A stretch of 64,000 bases of DNA from Lonicera japonica (lineage: Eukaryota; Streptophyta; Magnoliopsida; Dipsacales; Caprifoliaceae), in NCBI GenBank assembly GCA_021464415.1, contig CM038469.1, forward strand, positions 19,363,901 through 19,427,900. The letters are read 5' to 3'. Positions 12,486 through 23,061 of this stretch are shown here, piece after piece. The number at the start of each line of letters is the position of its first letter. Within the stretch, counting starts at the first letter, position 1. Made by a program: the position numbers and the translations under genes. Below the pieces are notes generated by a model. It was given only the letters and a program-made list of their open reading frames with translations, made no database searches and was not told where the DNA came from.

Positions 12486-12940
12486 ATACTAGCTAGGCTA
12501 TAAGATTGTCGATTAGGTACGTGCTAAACACGTTTCCTAACTAGGTTTTTCATATTTCACGCTTTAACGTATTTTTATTTTTTTCATTTACTTACAGGTT
12601 TTGTTTTAAGTATATATATTAGGAAGATGCATTTTTGTGAGTGACCCTCTCAATGGAAGATTTTTAATCTATTATATATCTTAAATTTTCTAGCTTTTAG
12701 TATGGCATTTGCCTTTTGGGTATTATTGAACATAAATAGATGGTGACACTTTATGATATTTTGAGTCACGGAGATGATGTATTTTGGTATTACTTTTGTA
12801 AGATTATATTTTGGTACTAGTTTTATAAGATTATATTTTTGTTTTAAATTAGTCTTTTTGCTATTAATAGTTTCTTTAGATTATTTAGTGTGATTAATGT
12901 TATAGACATTATGTTACCAACGTTTTCTAACAAATGAGGA
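12486..12940. other. Unassigned A/T-rich DNA
   Basis: No open frame or recognisable repeat seen. It may be the inner part of the CACTA-like element whose right end follows, but nothing in the sequence shows this. Confidence 0.4.
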
Positions 12941-12944
12941 ATAA

Positions 12945-13289
12945 TTAGCATTCACATGATTTACAAGGGGTTGTAACAAAGTTTGTTAAAATAATTTTTC
13001 GATGTTTAAGCAAAATGTGGTAATAATAATTGTCGTTCTTTTTCCAACATTTATATAAATGTTGTTAAGTACATGTATGTTGCAGAGACTTCCCGACATG
13101 TAATAAATGTCACAACAAGCATCGTAAAATGTTTCTGACGTTTGTAATAAATGTTGTTTATTTTCCAACGCAGGCAACGCTGATGTTCAACACAAATGAC
13201 AAACAAACGTTAGTGTAGGATACGCCGACATTTAATAAGATTTTCACGACAATTATAAAATGTCGTTAAGGGTTATTTTTCTTGTAGTG
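12945..13289. mobile_element. CACTA-type transposon, right end
   Basis: Ends in ttatttttcttgtagtg, the inverse of cactacaagaaaaataa, the typical CACTA terminal repeat. The preceding ~340 bp carry several diverged forward and inverted copies of 'acatttataaatgtcgt' and 'taataaatgt', as in CACTA subterminal repeats. I found no left terminus or transposase frame, so this is one end of a deleted element. Confidence 0.6.
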
Positions 13290-13292
13290 ATA

Positions 13293-13792
13293 TACAATTT
13301 TTCTTATTAGATGCCTATTTTAATTGATAAAAATAAAGTTGAATTCTCATTACTTTTTGTTGGATTCACCTTATGATTTGTTAAGAGCGAAAATAGGGTT
13401 TGTTTTGATAGATATAGTGAGTGTTTTGATTTTATACATAAGTTTGGCTGTGGAAGAATTATAATTAAATTTTATAAATTAATTAAAGTTGAATGATTTT
13501 ATTTTTGGCTAATAATAGAGTCGAGAGACCAAATTATTGTGAGACAATAGTAGAATTATGCGCATGAATACTTAGGAAGATAATATTAAATATATAACTC
13601 CGAAACCCTAGTCAATTCATTCATTAATTTTATTAGCTCGCAATAATATTATTTAATTTAGCTCCATTACTCTAGTTTATTTACTTTGGTTTATTTTATT
13701 TAAATTGCTTTATTTTTTTTTTTGATTCCCATAAACTTTTCAAACTAGATTAGGAATCTAGTAAAAAATTAACAAGATAATTTTAAAACTAC
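13293..13792 (+). mobile_element. Inverted partial copy of the F-type LTR
   Basis: Reverse complement of about 11230-11715: 'gatgcctattttaattgata' answers 'ccattaaaataggcatcc', and 'ccttatgatttgttaagagc' answers 'taacaaatcataagg'. It is interrupted exactly at the CACTA end (13289). The rest of the LTR is not seen on the other side. It belongs to a second F-family insertion in the opposite orientation. Confidence 0.7.
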
Positions 13793-13832
13793 CAGGACAG
13801 CCACATGTTTCACCAGAAATTGACATTCCGAT

Positions 13833-14114
13833 CTAATACGAGGAAGCTTTGTGCAACGGTAATACATTTTGACCCACCTTCTTCTTTAATTGTCCCACAT
13901 GAAATACGCAATAAATGAAAGCATGAGATGTATTTCCAGCTGATATGCTACTTACAGCACACTCTTCACAATCTTGTATAGCCCATAGAATTTTGGAGAT
14001 AGCTTCAGATTCCACCATAAAATTACCGTCATTTGTCAGTAAGGTTGTAGCCATAGATACTCTTACTCCCCAATTTAGTACCTCGTTTCCCATTTTCATT
14101 TTAACCCTGCTCAT
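13833..14114 (-). pseudogene. Possible gypsy integrase-tail fragment, rearranged
   Basis: 93-codon frame. Its end contains CVFHVGQLKKKVGQNVLPL, close to the 'HPVFHVSQLKK.VG' signature before the GPY/chromodomain part of gypsy integrases. Its start contains LLTNDGNFMVESEAI, like the 'L..DG...VEPEAIL' stretch that normally follows that signature. Here the order is reversed, so the fragment is rearranged or one match is chance. No other pol domain is nearby. Confidence 0.35.
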
Positions 14115-14407
14115 AAGCTTAATTAAGTCTTAATCTTCGTTGCAAGGGTGGATTTCGATTTCGGTCCCTTCTTAGTTGATCCAACACTTATAGCACGTCA
14201 TATTATGCATATTACAATTATAGGATAAATCATTTCGCAATTCGAGTGATTTGAATTGTTATTGAGATTGAGATGTTGATCGCGTGTTTTGGTTTTACGC
14301 AATTCGTGGGTTTTTAATTGTCTTTAAGACGACATAACTTTTTTATTTCTTATCCAAAAGAGTCCTTGTTAGCGCCAAAAGTTTCGTCAAAAATAAAGGC
14401 AATGTTA
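14115..14407. other. Unassigned A/T-rich DNA
   Basis: Nothing recognisable between the integrase-like fragment and the solo LTR. Confidence 0.4.
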
Positions 14408-14412
14408 GTGTT

Positions 14413-15386
14413 TGTGACATCCTATATTTTAATATTTATAAAATTATATGAATGATATATTTTTAGTGAATATATGAGATAAGGGACCAGGTGGGTATTG
14501 GAGTTATTGGAGATTAATGAGGTTTTTTTGTGTAAATATGAAAGAGACGAGTCACCATTTTTGTTAGCAACGTGGCCATTAGTGCTTATAATGGGACCCA
14601 CTTTATAGTCTTGTTGTTAGTTTTAATTTTTCCTATATTAGAAAAGAATGAAGTCAGTGAGTTTAGGGAGATACATAAAGCTTAACCGAAAGTGGAAGTG
14701 CCTTTTGGTGTAATTTTGGGTGTATGTATTGGTGTTATTTTTTAGGTAAGGGGTTGTACTTAACATGCATCTAAAACTCTAGAGTATTCATTTGTTGTCA
14801 TGTACGTTTTATTCTTTTTGAATTCATTATGTTAATTGAATTCGGTATATTTATTTGATCTCATTAATGGGTGTTATATATTGATATTGGCTAAATTACG
14901 TGAAACTAATTGGTGCATGGTTAAGTTTATTCGCCAATCAATCCTAATAAACCACAATCGTGTAAAGGTTGGAGATAAGTGTCTATGTGGTGGGGTGGAT
15001 GAGACAAGTAGTTTTTAACATGTTACTAAGAGGGATCGCTGTAAGAGGCTGGCCGTGATTCGTTGAATTTGTTGAGTAGATGGATGTTGTTTTTGAATAT
15101 CTTATTGTTGATAAAATATTCGGTTGCGATGATTTTATTCTTGTGTGTTATGTATTGCCCCCTTTCATTTTTTTATAATGCGCAAGGAACTCGAGGCAGT
15201 ACGAGCCGGGCGCGGTGTAGTTTATTATTTTTGTTGATTAGAGGAGATAGATGTGGATGTATTTTTAATATGGAGGGTGGAGAGATTTGTAGATTGTTTT
15301 ATTTTTACAAATTACTTTGATTTATAAAATAAAGATGGATTTTATTTTTATTGCGCTTTTGGACCCAGCTGAGTCGGGTCGTTACA
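14413..15386. mobile_element. Solo LTR with TSD GTGTT (974 bp)
   Basis: Starts tgtgacatcc, ends gggtcgttaca, and is flanked by a perfect 5-bp duplication GTGTT (14408-14412 and 15387-15391). Length and ends fit a gypsy LTR. There is no internal region. It does not match the other LTRs here beyond its ends, so it is a separate family. Sense strand not decided. Two frames inside (14836-15018, 15063-15320) are not genes. Confidence 0.8.
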
Positions 15387-15749
15387 GTGTTGGTGTTTTA
15401 TACTTTGCATTTCACAAATATGTGATTGTAGACATTCTTGTTTCATTTTCGTTTTAACAAGTAGGGGTATCATAAGTTCACAAATCAGAGATGATTCCAC
15501 TAAGAAAAAAGTAGGAAAAATTATATCAATATCGCAAGTGAACTAGAAACCTAAATTTCGTAAGTGTTTGTATCAAAAGGTTACTGAACTTATGTTTGTT
15601 GTTCTTTATCAATAACATCGTTTCCACTCTCATGTTACAGCACTTCCGTGAATTCTTCTATTATATTAAGAAAGTAAAAACATAAACGTATTAATAGAAC
15701 CAAACTAATGGAAATGAGACCAATATCAACATTATATCTAAAGTATTAT

Positions 15750-16261
15750 AAATGTAGAAAATTACATCATTTATATGTTCGAATATATACTATAACAATC
15801 GTATACAATTAGATCATTTCCATAAACATGACACTCATTTTCAAACGCTTCCTCTATTGTTACAGACAACTCATACTGTTGTCTAAGTTTTGCAGGTAAA
15901 TCCATTCAAAACCATCAAACCCTTATAGTGGAATCCAATAAATGCCAACTTGCACAACCTCCTTTTTTAATCAATAAATATTCTTGTGTTGCAACCCGTT
16001 TCACAACGTATCGTAAGCATCTCATATCCTTTATCAAAACTATTCGTGTCCACTGATAGGGTACTGAACATTTAGTATGCATATCTAACTTCAAGATAAA
16101 CTTGAAGTCCAAGTTCTCTCAAATGTTTAAGACAATACTATGAAGTATCAGCGTCAACATTACGGACCAATAAAGTGATAAACCATACACATGAGTAATA
16201 AACCATTAATCCACTATTATTTTCAAAATAAAAATAATAAATAGAATCAGCATGCGAATTC
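15750..16261 (-). pseudogene. F-box-like host gene copy 1, 3' part
   Basis: On the minus strand a readable stretch near the end, DLPAKLRQQYELSVTIEEAF and then ECHVYGNDLIVYDCYS (about 15785-15912), matches the translated ends of the three repeats at 62419-63130 (e.g. REGEVYRNDQIVYNYFSVN). The longest single frame is 65 codons (15915-16112). Nucleotide similarity to 62283-62430 continues downstream ('caatatcaacattatatct'). The frame is broken by stops. The conserved C/R..D..VY pattern could be the Cys-rich tail of At2g35280-like F-box proteins, but that is a weak identification. Confidence 0.4.
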
Positions 16262-16338
16262 CTACCCACTAACCAATAACGAAAAATCCATTTTGTCAAC
16301 CCTGCTGACAACTTCAAGGTTCACTGCAACAGACTTCA
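16262..16338 (-). pseudogene. F-box-like host gene copy 1, exon part beyond element G
   Basis: Continues the frame of 28595-28694 in phase once element G and one copy of its TSD are removed, giving 59 codons including the stop. The residues coded here read SVAVNLEVVSRVDKMDFSLL, which resembles the 'CK.F..VA.....V..RVS.D.FPL' stretch after the F-box in At2g35280-like proteins. It stops at 16262-16264, or splices near 'ttattggttagt' if that is a donor. The parallel stretch in copy 2 is KFIAEDSEVVKRLISW (about 63310-63360). Confidence 0.45.
16334..16338. repeat. Target-site duplication CTTCA (left, element G)
   Basis: Identical to 28590-28594. Confidence 0.92.
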
Positions 16339-18088
16339 TGTAACACCCCGTGTTTTGATAGGCGTATTTTCGTTCATTTAGTTAGTTACTTCTCTAATTC
16401 ATTTGTGGACTTAGACAAGTCCGAATGTTCCCACACGTCACTTTGGTGTTATGGATAAAATCTGAAAATTTTGATTTAATTCGGAACTAGTTTGACTAAT
16501 TTGGTGCGTTACTTGGAAAAAATTGGTGTATTATTGAATTTTCTATTTTCCAAATTTTCTTATGTTCGGTTCATCGACCCAGGAAGGTCCGAATTAAGTT
16601 TTTTCTTTTTCGATACGTCATATAATAGTTATTAAATCATCATGTAATGTTTCTTTAAATTCGGACTTCAATTTAAGAATTTTTAAGTATTTAGTAGAAT
16701 CGAATTTCCTTCCTTAAACGTTTACAATTTCTACAATTCTCGTTTGTGGTTTCCGGAATATTCAGACCTCCGAATGCAGTTCCGTTTTTTCCAACATGTC
16801 ACAAATATGTGTTTGAAGTAATCTGGAGCGCTTCAACACGTTCGGATTTCAAATGAGCAATTTCAGAGGCGTTTTTAGAATTAGGAATATTTGCTCGACG
16901 TTTTAGATCAGTCAATTTTGGAGACTCGTAACATTCTCATCTTTTATCTAAATACCACTCTACCAACTCCTATAGCTTCATCATATATCCGTCTACAACT
17001 TTTGTGTTTTGTCCGAAAGCTAATCCACACTCCTCGTTGGTCAAAAGTGAGTGCGAAACTAGCCGATCAACCAAATCTGATTTTCTGTAGCATCTCGGCA
17101 CAGCGCTATATTCAACGGAATTCTGGTATTAATCTGTCCAGAATTTGGTGTAATATCCTTCATCAAAGTTGTAGATCTTTGAATTACCTTTCCGTTGATA
17201 TAAAGATCATCCCAATCGGAGTTCCGAGAAAAAAATATGACCAAAATACAAACAGTAACTCTGTAATATCGTTTATATCACCTTGACCAACTTTGCCCGT
17301 TTCTAAACTTCTTTCACCTCCAACTTCAGTCCATTTTTGACACAAGTGAGCTCAGAGCTATCCTAGAGAGACAGAGAGTGGTTCTTGGAGTAATATTGGG
17401 GGTTCATAGCTCAAAATTGAGAGTTTCATACTGAAAACTCAGATTTTTCATCTTCTTCGCCTTCTCAACTCATTTCCGAGCTTGCATGCTTGATGTGGGG
17501 GACCATTTGAGCTCACTCCAGGTCATCGAACCTCTGTTCTTCTAGTTTCTAGGTGGGAACTTCCCTTCTCTCTTTGATTCTTGATAATCCATAGTTAATT
17601 GAGTTGAAATACTAGATTTTCGGTACCAAATTCATTCTTTCTCTTGCATGCCAGATGTACAACTATGGATAAAACATTCTAAGCCTTGTTGTTGATGGTA
17701 TATTGGTTATATTTGATGATTTTGGAGGCTGATCGTACTGCATGTCTTCATTTAAGCATTTATTTAAGAGTTTGGTACCGAAATGGACAGAAACGTCAAA
17801 TACATGTCTAATACTTGAGATCTTTACTAAAATTCCTAAATTTCCAGAATATAAATCACTCTTGAATCATATTTTAAATTGTTATTAGTTAATGATGATG
17901 CTTCTAATAAATCTAGCATTTACTCCTAAATTTTTGGATGAAGAGACCGTTGGATTTCATATTATTAATGTATATTGTTGTGTAAAGCATGGTATATACA
18001 TATCAAAACTTAATTATTATATTGTTTTAAAGCAGATATATTGTGTCAAGTAATTTTTGTGAGACAGCTTTTGATGAAAACCATGAGT

Positions 18089-18123
<35 letters not shown>

Positions 18124-18953
18124 CTGTGAAATATTGAGATTGTTGGAACCGGATAAGCATCGGTATAGAAATGCTTGAGTTATGTTATTGCATAGACCCA
18201 TGGTAAAGATGGGGTGCCAAAAATCTGGTTACCAGTGCACAGACCCACAGAAAGGTGGGATGCATTTGTGAGTATCTTATTCCGTCTAGTACTGGTATTA
18301 GGTCGAGGAGGAGGAGGAGGTAGATGGACGTGTATCCATATATATTGTGTGTGTTACATATGGACCATAATTGGATTATAATGATACTTAATAAATGGTT
18401 TTCTTTCTATGAATTATTAACAATTGGAGAATTTTGTTAATGACTAAAATTATGATCCTTTATATTGTGGAACGTCCATTTCATTGCATATTCCCTTCCC
18501 CTATAGTTCCCACTTGGCCAATATTGGCTCATTCCCTCATTTATCTTTCAGGTACACCCTGTGGTACAGGTAGAGGTCATGAATCAGGTCCGAGTTCATC
18601 TTAGAGCCCTCTCTGATGCCCTTATGGATTTAGCTCATTCGTATTATTTTGATTTGTCGGAGTCTGTAATTTCTAATTAAGTTGGAGAACTTTAGACCTT
18701 CAATGTGTGTACACGTTGTATTTTCAGTTATGTTAGTTCAAATTTGAATTGTAATGGATTTGAGAAGTATTCTATATTTCCGCGTTGTTTTTTTTAAACA
18801 TAATGAATTTCTTAGTATGTACGAATACTTCATGCCGATTTTTTATTAGATTTTTCTACCTTGTTTAATTTATTAGTTGTGTCTATTTGTCTATCTGCTG
18901 TTAATTTGATACAAGCATCCGTTAACACCTGCTTATATGGGCGGGTTATTACA
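16339..18953 (+). repeat. Element G 5' LTR (2615 bp)
   Basis: tgtaacaccccgtg...gcgggttattaca. Carries the shared modules 'ctacaacttttgtgttttg' (16992-17010) and 'atcggagttccgag' (17213) in sense order. Contains a long (TA)n run at 18092-18120 that is shorter in the 3' LTR (27738-27756). The 131-codon frame at 16891-17286 spans these modules and is not a gene; its counterpart in the 3' LTR (26582-26887) is shortened. Confidence 0.9.
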
Positions 18954-18956
18954 AGT

Positions 18957-18968
18957 TGGTATCGGAGG
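18957..18968 (+). other. Element G PBS (tRNA-iMet type)
   Basis: ttggtatcggag starts 2 bp after the LTR. It differs at one base from the usual tggtatcagagc complementary to initiator tRNA-Met. Confidence 0.85.
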
Positions 18969-21900
18969 GTTAGGTTCGATTTTCTATCGCCGTGGGAATG
19001 GGTAGTTAGGATTTTTCATCTCCATTCTACGTTAGCCTAAGGGAATTGAGCTATACTCCTAGTAGGCTCAGGTGACTTGTGAAGTACATTATAGTTAATC
19101 AATTGATCAACGACTGACTATCCTGTAATGCATTAGTCTATTGTAGCTAACTAGAGTCGAACTTGATGACCACATCAATCTTTTAATTTTGTGTTTTCCT
19201 ATCGGTTGTATTAATCGAGTACTAGAGATGTCTGAGGTTAGAATTGTGGTGTGATCAATACGGAGTATTCAAATAATTCCTTTGGATTTGATTTTGGATT
19301 GATAATTATGGTATGGCTAATTCTCCATAGGCCAAAAACTTCAGTTTGGGTGATCCATGTGTTAACCTGGTAATGCTCACATGTATTGTGGTTAAGTCTT
19401 CAGTTGGGGTTGGAGTTAATTTAGTATTCCCTTATCTAGTATGCATGTTGTCGTGGAAAATTCCTAGAACCGTGTAGTATACATGAGAGCAGGCCACCTT
19501 GAGAAATCCCTGTAATTTGAGATTGGTTCTTTTCGTCCGTCGGATTTTAACGAGTGTATTTTCTCTTTTTCCTTATAATAGTGTGTGTTATTTCTTACTA
19601 ACTCACTGAATTTTTCTTAAGTACTAAATTGAATCATTTTCGGTAGTTATTTATTGATTGGTATTACATGCATAACTATTGAATGTGTTTTCTTAATATT
19701 CACCAAACTGCAATGAAGGCGTATGACTCTCCTAATTTGAAAATATTGATAGGTATGCATGTAATGCTAAGGTGATTTATAGACCTACAACGAAGTTGTG
19801 TTATACAAAAGCCTTTTGTCATTGAAAAGAGATGTAAAATTTTGTGTTGGCTACAAATTACCTTTTGAACCTATTTTAGCATGAATGTTTTACACAAGCA
19901 TAGTTGATATCATTATAAGTATCGGAAAGAAATGTTTGGGCCATGTACGTTCCTGACTTGTTTACTTCAACTTTAATGAAACCGTGTATACAGAATGCAT
20001 AACAATTATTTTTTGAAAATCCCCCTTATAAAACATATGGTCCAAACGAGAATGTGTTGACAAGAGTTTCATAATCTACCTCATGAATGCGAGTATTGTG
20101 AATTGAAACTACCGAGTAATTGTGATTATAGTACCGAGTGTATAGTGATAGTATTTAAAGGATTCCATTCGCGTTTAAAACCAAGTTTATTATTCCTTCA
20201 CATTCCAGTAGTCTTTCCTTTCTCGTTTCTTGTCTATTTTCTGAGGGTACTATTCATTGGGTCTATTTGAAGGCCTTTTGAGTTGAGAATTTCTTATGAT
20301 ATCGATGACCCAAATCATAACACTCTGTGTTCTTTTTATTTTTAAGTTTAGTGTTAATTGTAACGAATTCTTTTCTCCGTATTCAATGATTTAAGCACCT
20401 ACAAATTTATTTGTGTTTTCTTCCGTAAGTCACTTTATAAGGTTTGGTTCATCTTGTATAATTTGGTGAGAAAAAGAATTGGCTTGACCAATTTAGCATG
20501 CTCGTGGAATTTGTAGTTTAAGGTGTTTTTTTTAAAATGCTTTCAAAATTTGCGATTTTGGGTCCATCGCTTTTAGATCTCCGAAATGAATTCTATCTTT
20601 TCTGACAAGTCATAATAGGCCATTAAGTATATTCTAGAAAGTTTCATAGCAATCGGACATGAAATGCATATTTCAGAACATTTATTGGAAGTGAGCAATA
20701 AGGACTAAAGTTGACGCCAGACCAACATCCATGAACTCCATACCGGTCCTATAAAGTTTTTATAATTTAGAGCTTGGTGCCAGACCGGTCTAGCCAATTT
20801 AGTAGACCGATCCACAAATCCTGAGTGTTGGAAATTTTCCTTTTAAGCGTATTCCCTCGAGTTGTTGGGTAGCCCTGACATCCATGGGTTTGATTTTCAA
20901 AGTTCGGTCTTGGACTATACTTTTAAGCCTGTAAGACTAGCATTAATGCCTTATTCTTAGCATTACTATATTAGAGACGCCTTGTAGTTCTCGTTGTTTT
21001 ATTCCTTATTCTTTTGTTAGGCATTCATTTCAGTCATCTTGGACGATGGGCTGGTAAACATACTTCGGATCTAATTTTAGAGCTTCTATGTGGATAGTGC
21101 GTATTAAGTAATCATGGGTGTTTCCCTTCCAATGTGTCCAATGATCGTTAGGAGCTCATCTCGGGTGATTATAGTCTATTAGTGTATGATCTACTCTTAT
21201 GATGGTTCTTCCCTTGGTTGAGCGCCTAGTTGTTTTTGTTGTGTCAAGTCTTAGAAACTGATTCGAGTGATAGTACTCTTTCTCCATTTGTAACTTTGGT
21301 GGCCATCTCTTAATACGTTGGGGAATTGTGTTCTAGTTGAGGAGTTATGAAGAGTTGTAGGTTGTCTCGTTCCTTAAGTCTTCTTCTGGTGTTGTTGGTC
21401 CTTTTCTTTTGGTGTGTGTTATTGAAGCCTTGTGTTGTAGTCATTGGTGGATCATAGTAGATATTGACAATACTATGAGTAATCTGATGACGTAGTTATG
21501 TTGGAAGGCTGGTAAAAAAAGGGTAAATTGAGGAGCTAGTACTAAATTATCGACTGTGAGGAGTTAAAATTGTAAGAAGGAGAGTAAGATATTGATTGGA
21601 CGGATGGAACGACTACTGGGGGTGATGGTTATCTATTGGATTTCAACCAATTGTATAGGTCACAAGTATGCTTCATAATGATCATGGACTGCCATTTTTA
21701 ATTTTGGGAGAATTAGAGCATTTAAAAGGAAGCATGGCAAAACGTTAATCGGTAATTTTTTTTTTATCAGAGACTTGAACGGGCTCAATCATTGAAATAA
21801 TCATGATCGGTTTCAACCATCAAACAATCCATTCACTGAGCTATTCGAAGAATTGTAAGGTGTTAGTATTTGGGATTTGTAAAGTTGCTAATTCTTAAAT

Positions 21901-23056
21901 AGAAGCTAGTACGGATAATGAGAAAAGTACTCTAAAGGTTGACGAAGATTGGGGAGACTTCTTCTGGACCAAGTGGGTACTTTGGGTGATGGCGAGCGGT
22001 AGAAGTTCGGTGAAGTGGTATTAATCTCATAAATAAATTATGAATTTTCCTTTCACATATAGTAGAGAACGGGCATTTAGGTGTGTGTCAACAAGGTAGG
22101 GCATGGACTTCACCATCAGGAAACTACCATAGTATGTATCTAGTACTGAAGATGCGGATTAGATTATTAAGATAACCATTACTGAGTTGATTGGGTCAGC
22201 AGAAGTAATTTGAATTTGCAATGGCAAAGGCGTACTCAAGTCATGATACATGGCAAATAGTGGGATGAAGGAGCAGAATTAAGGAACAGACGGATGAAGT
22301 TTTAGAAGATAAAAGGAGGATCAATTCGATCAAATAATAGTTAAAGTCGATTGTTGAGTTGCTAGCTTCATAGCCTTGAGGGTAAGTTAATAAATTTGGA
22401 TCATCTGGACAACCGTCGAAACTCATTGTAAAATAATAGACCATATCTATATCATTTTCATTTTGAGAGGGTTAGTTACCTTTGGTGTGAATCAAGGTTC
22501 TGGAAATTTTCTATACTTTAGAATTACCATTTTTGGATACCCAAGATTACCCAAGATTTCCGATCCGATTTAAGTTGTGGCTGAAGTCCTTATTGGAATC
22601 AGTTGTAAACGTTGCGTCCTGTTGGTTACCTCCTCTACTGCAAGAGTTATAAAAACCTAGAAGGATTTTTGTGAAGATTTTACCAGTTTATCTGCAGCAC
22701 ATCGAATAGAAGACTAAAATTAGAGGATTTGTTCACCGGTGTGTTAGCTAACAGTTACTGACATGGTCTTGTTTTGATCAGAATATAGTGTTCTAGTGTA
22801 TCCTTGAGTCTTCTTTCATATCAGTTTTGTACTCGTTAGTCTGTTTTACCTCCTTAGTATGATTCTTAGCAAGCAATGGTTAGAGTTTTTGTTTATTATG
22901 AAATTTTCATCCATGTCAGGTTATCACAACTTTTCTCTCTAGACGTTACATGTGGCTTGTTTTAGCATTGGTATTAGAACCCTTGTTGAATCATTTTGTA
23001 ATTCTCAAACCCACTTAGGAGTTATTTCTTTGAGAGTTTGGATTACCGATTCGACT
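18969..23056 (+). mobile_element. Element G internal region, no ORFs
   Basis: About 4.1 kb with stops in all frames and no recognisable gag, protease, RT or integrase. At 20710-20815 it carries a cluster around ACCGGT ('ccataccggtcctat', 'ccagaccggtctagcc') like the U3 cluster of LTR families B and H, although G's own LTR has none. This hints at a patchwork origin. The start of the region ('agggttaggttcgattt') is leader-like. Confidence 0.7.
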
Positions 23057-23061
23057 TATGT

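Noticed and set aside
16891..17286. 131-codon open frame
   Set aside because: Inside the G 5' LTR over the conserved U3 modules; the matching frame in the 3' LTR is shortened by indels, and no domain is seen.
18092..18120. (TA)n run as a regulatory site
   Set aside because: Simple microsatellite; its length differs between the two LTRs of G, as expected from slippage. Other (TA)n runs were treated alike.
22241..22444. Frames in the G internal region as a gene
   Set aside because: Short, isolated, no motif; typical of random frames.
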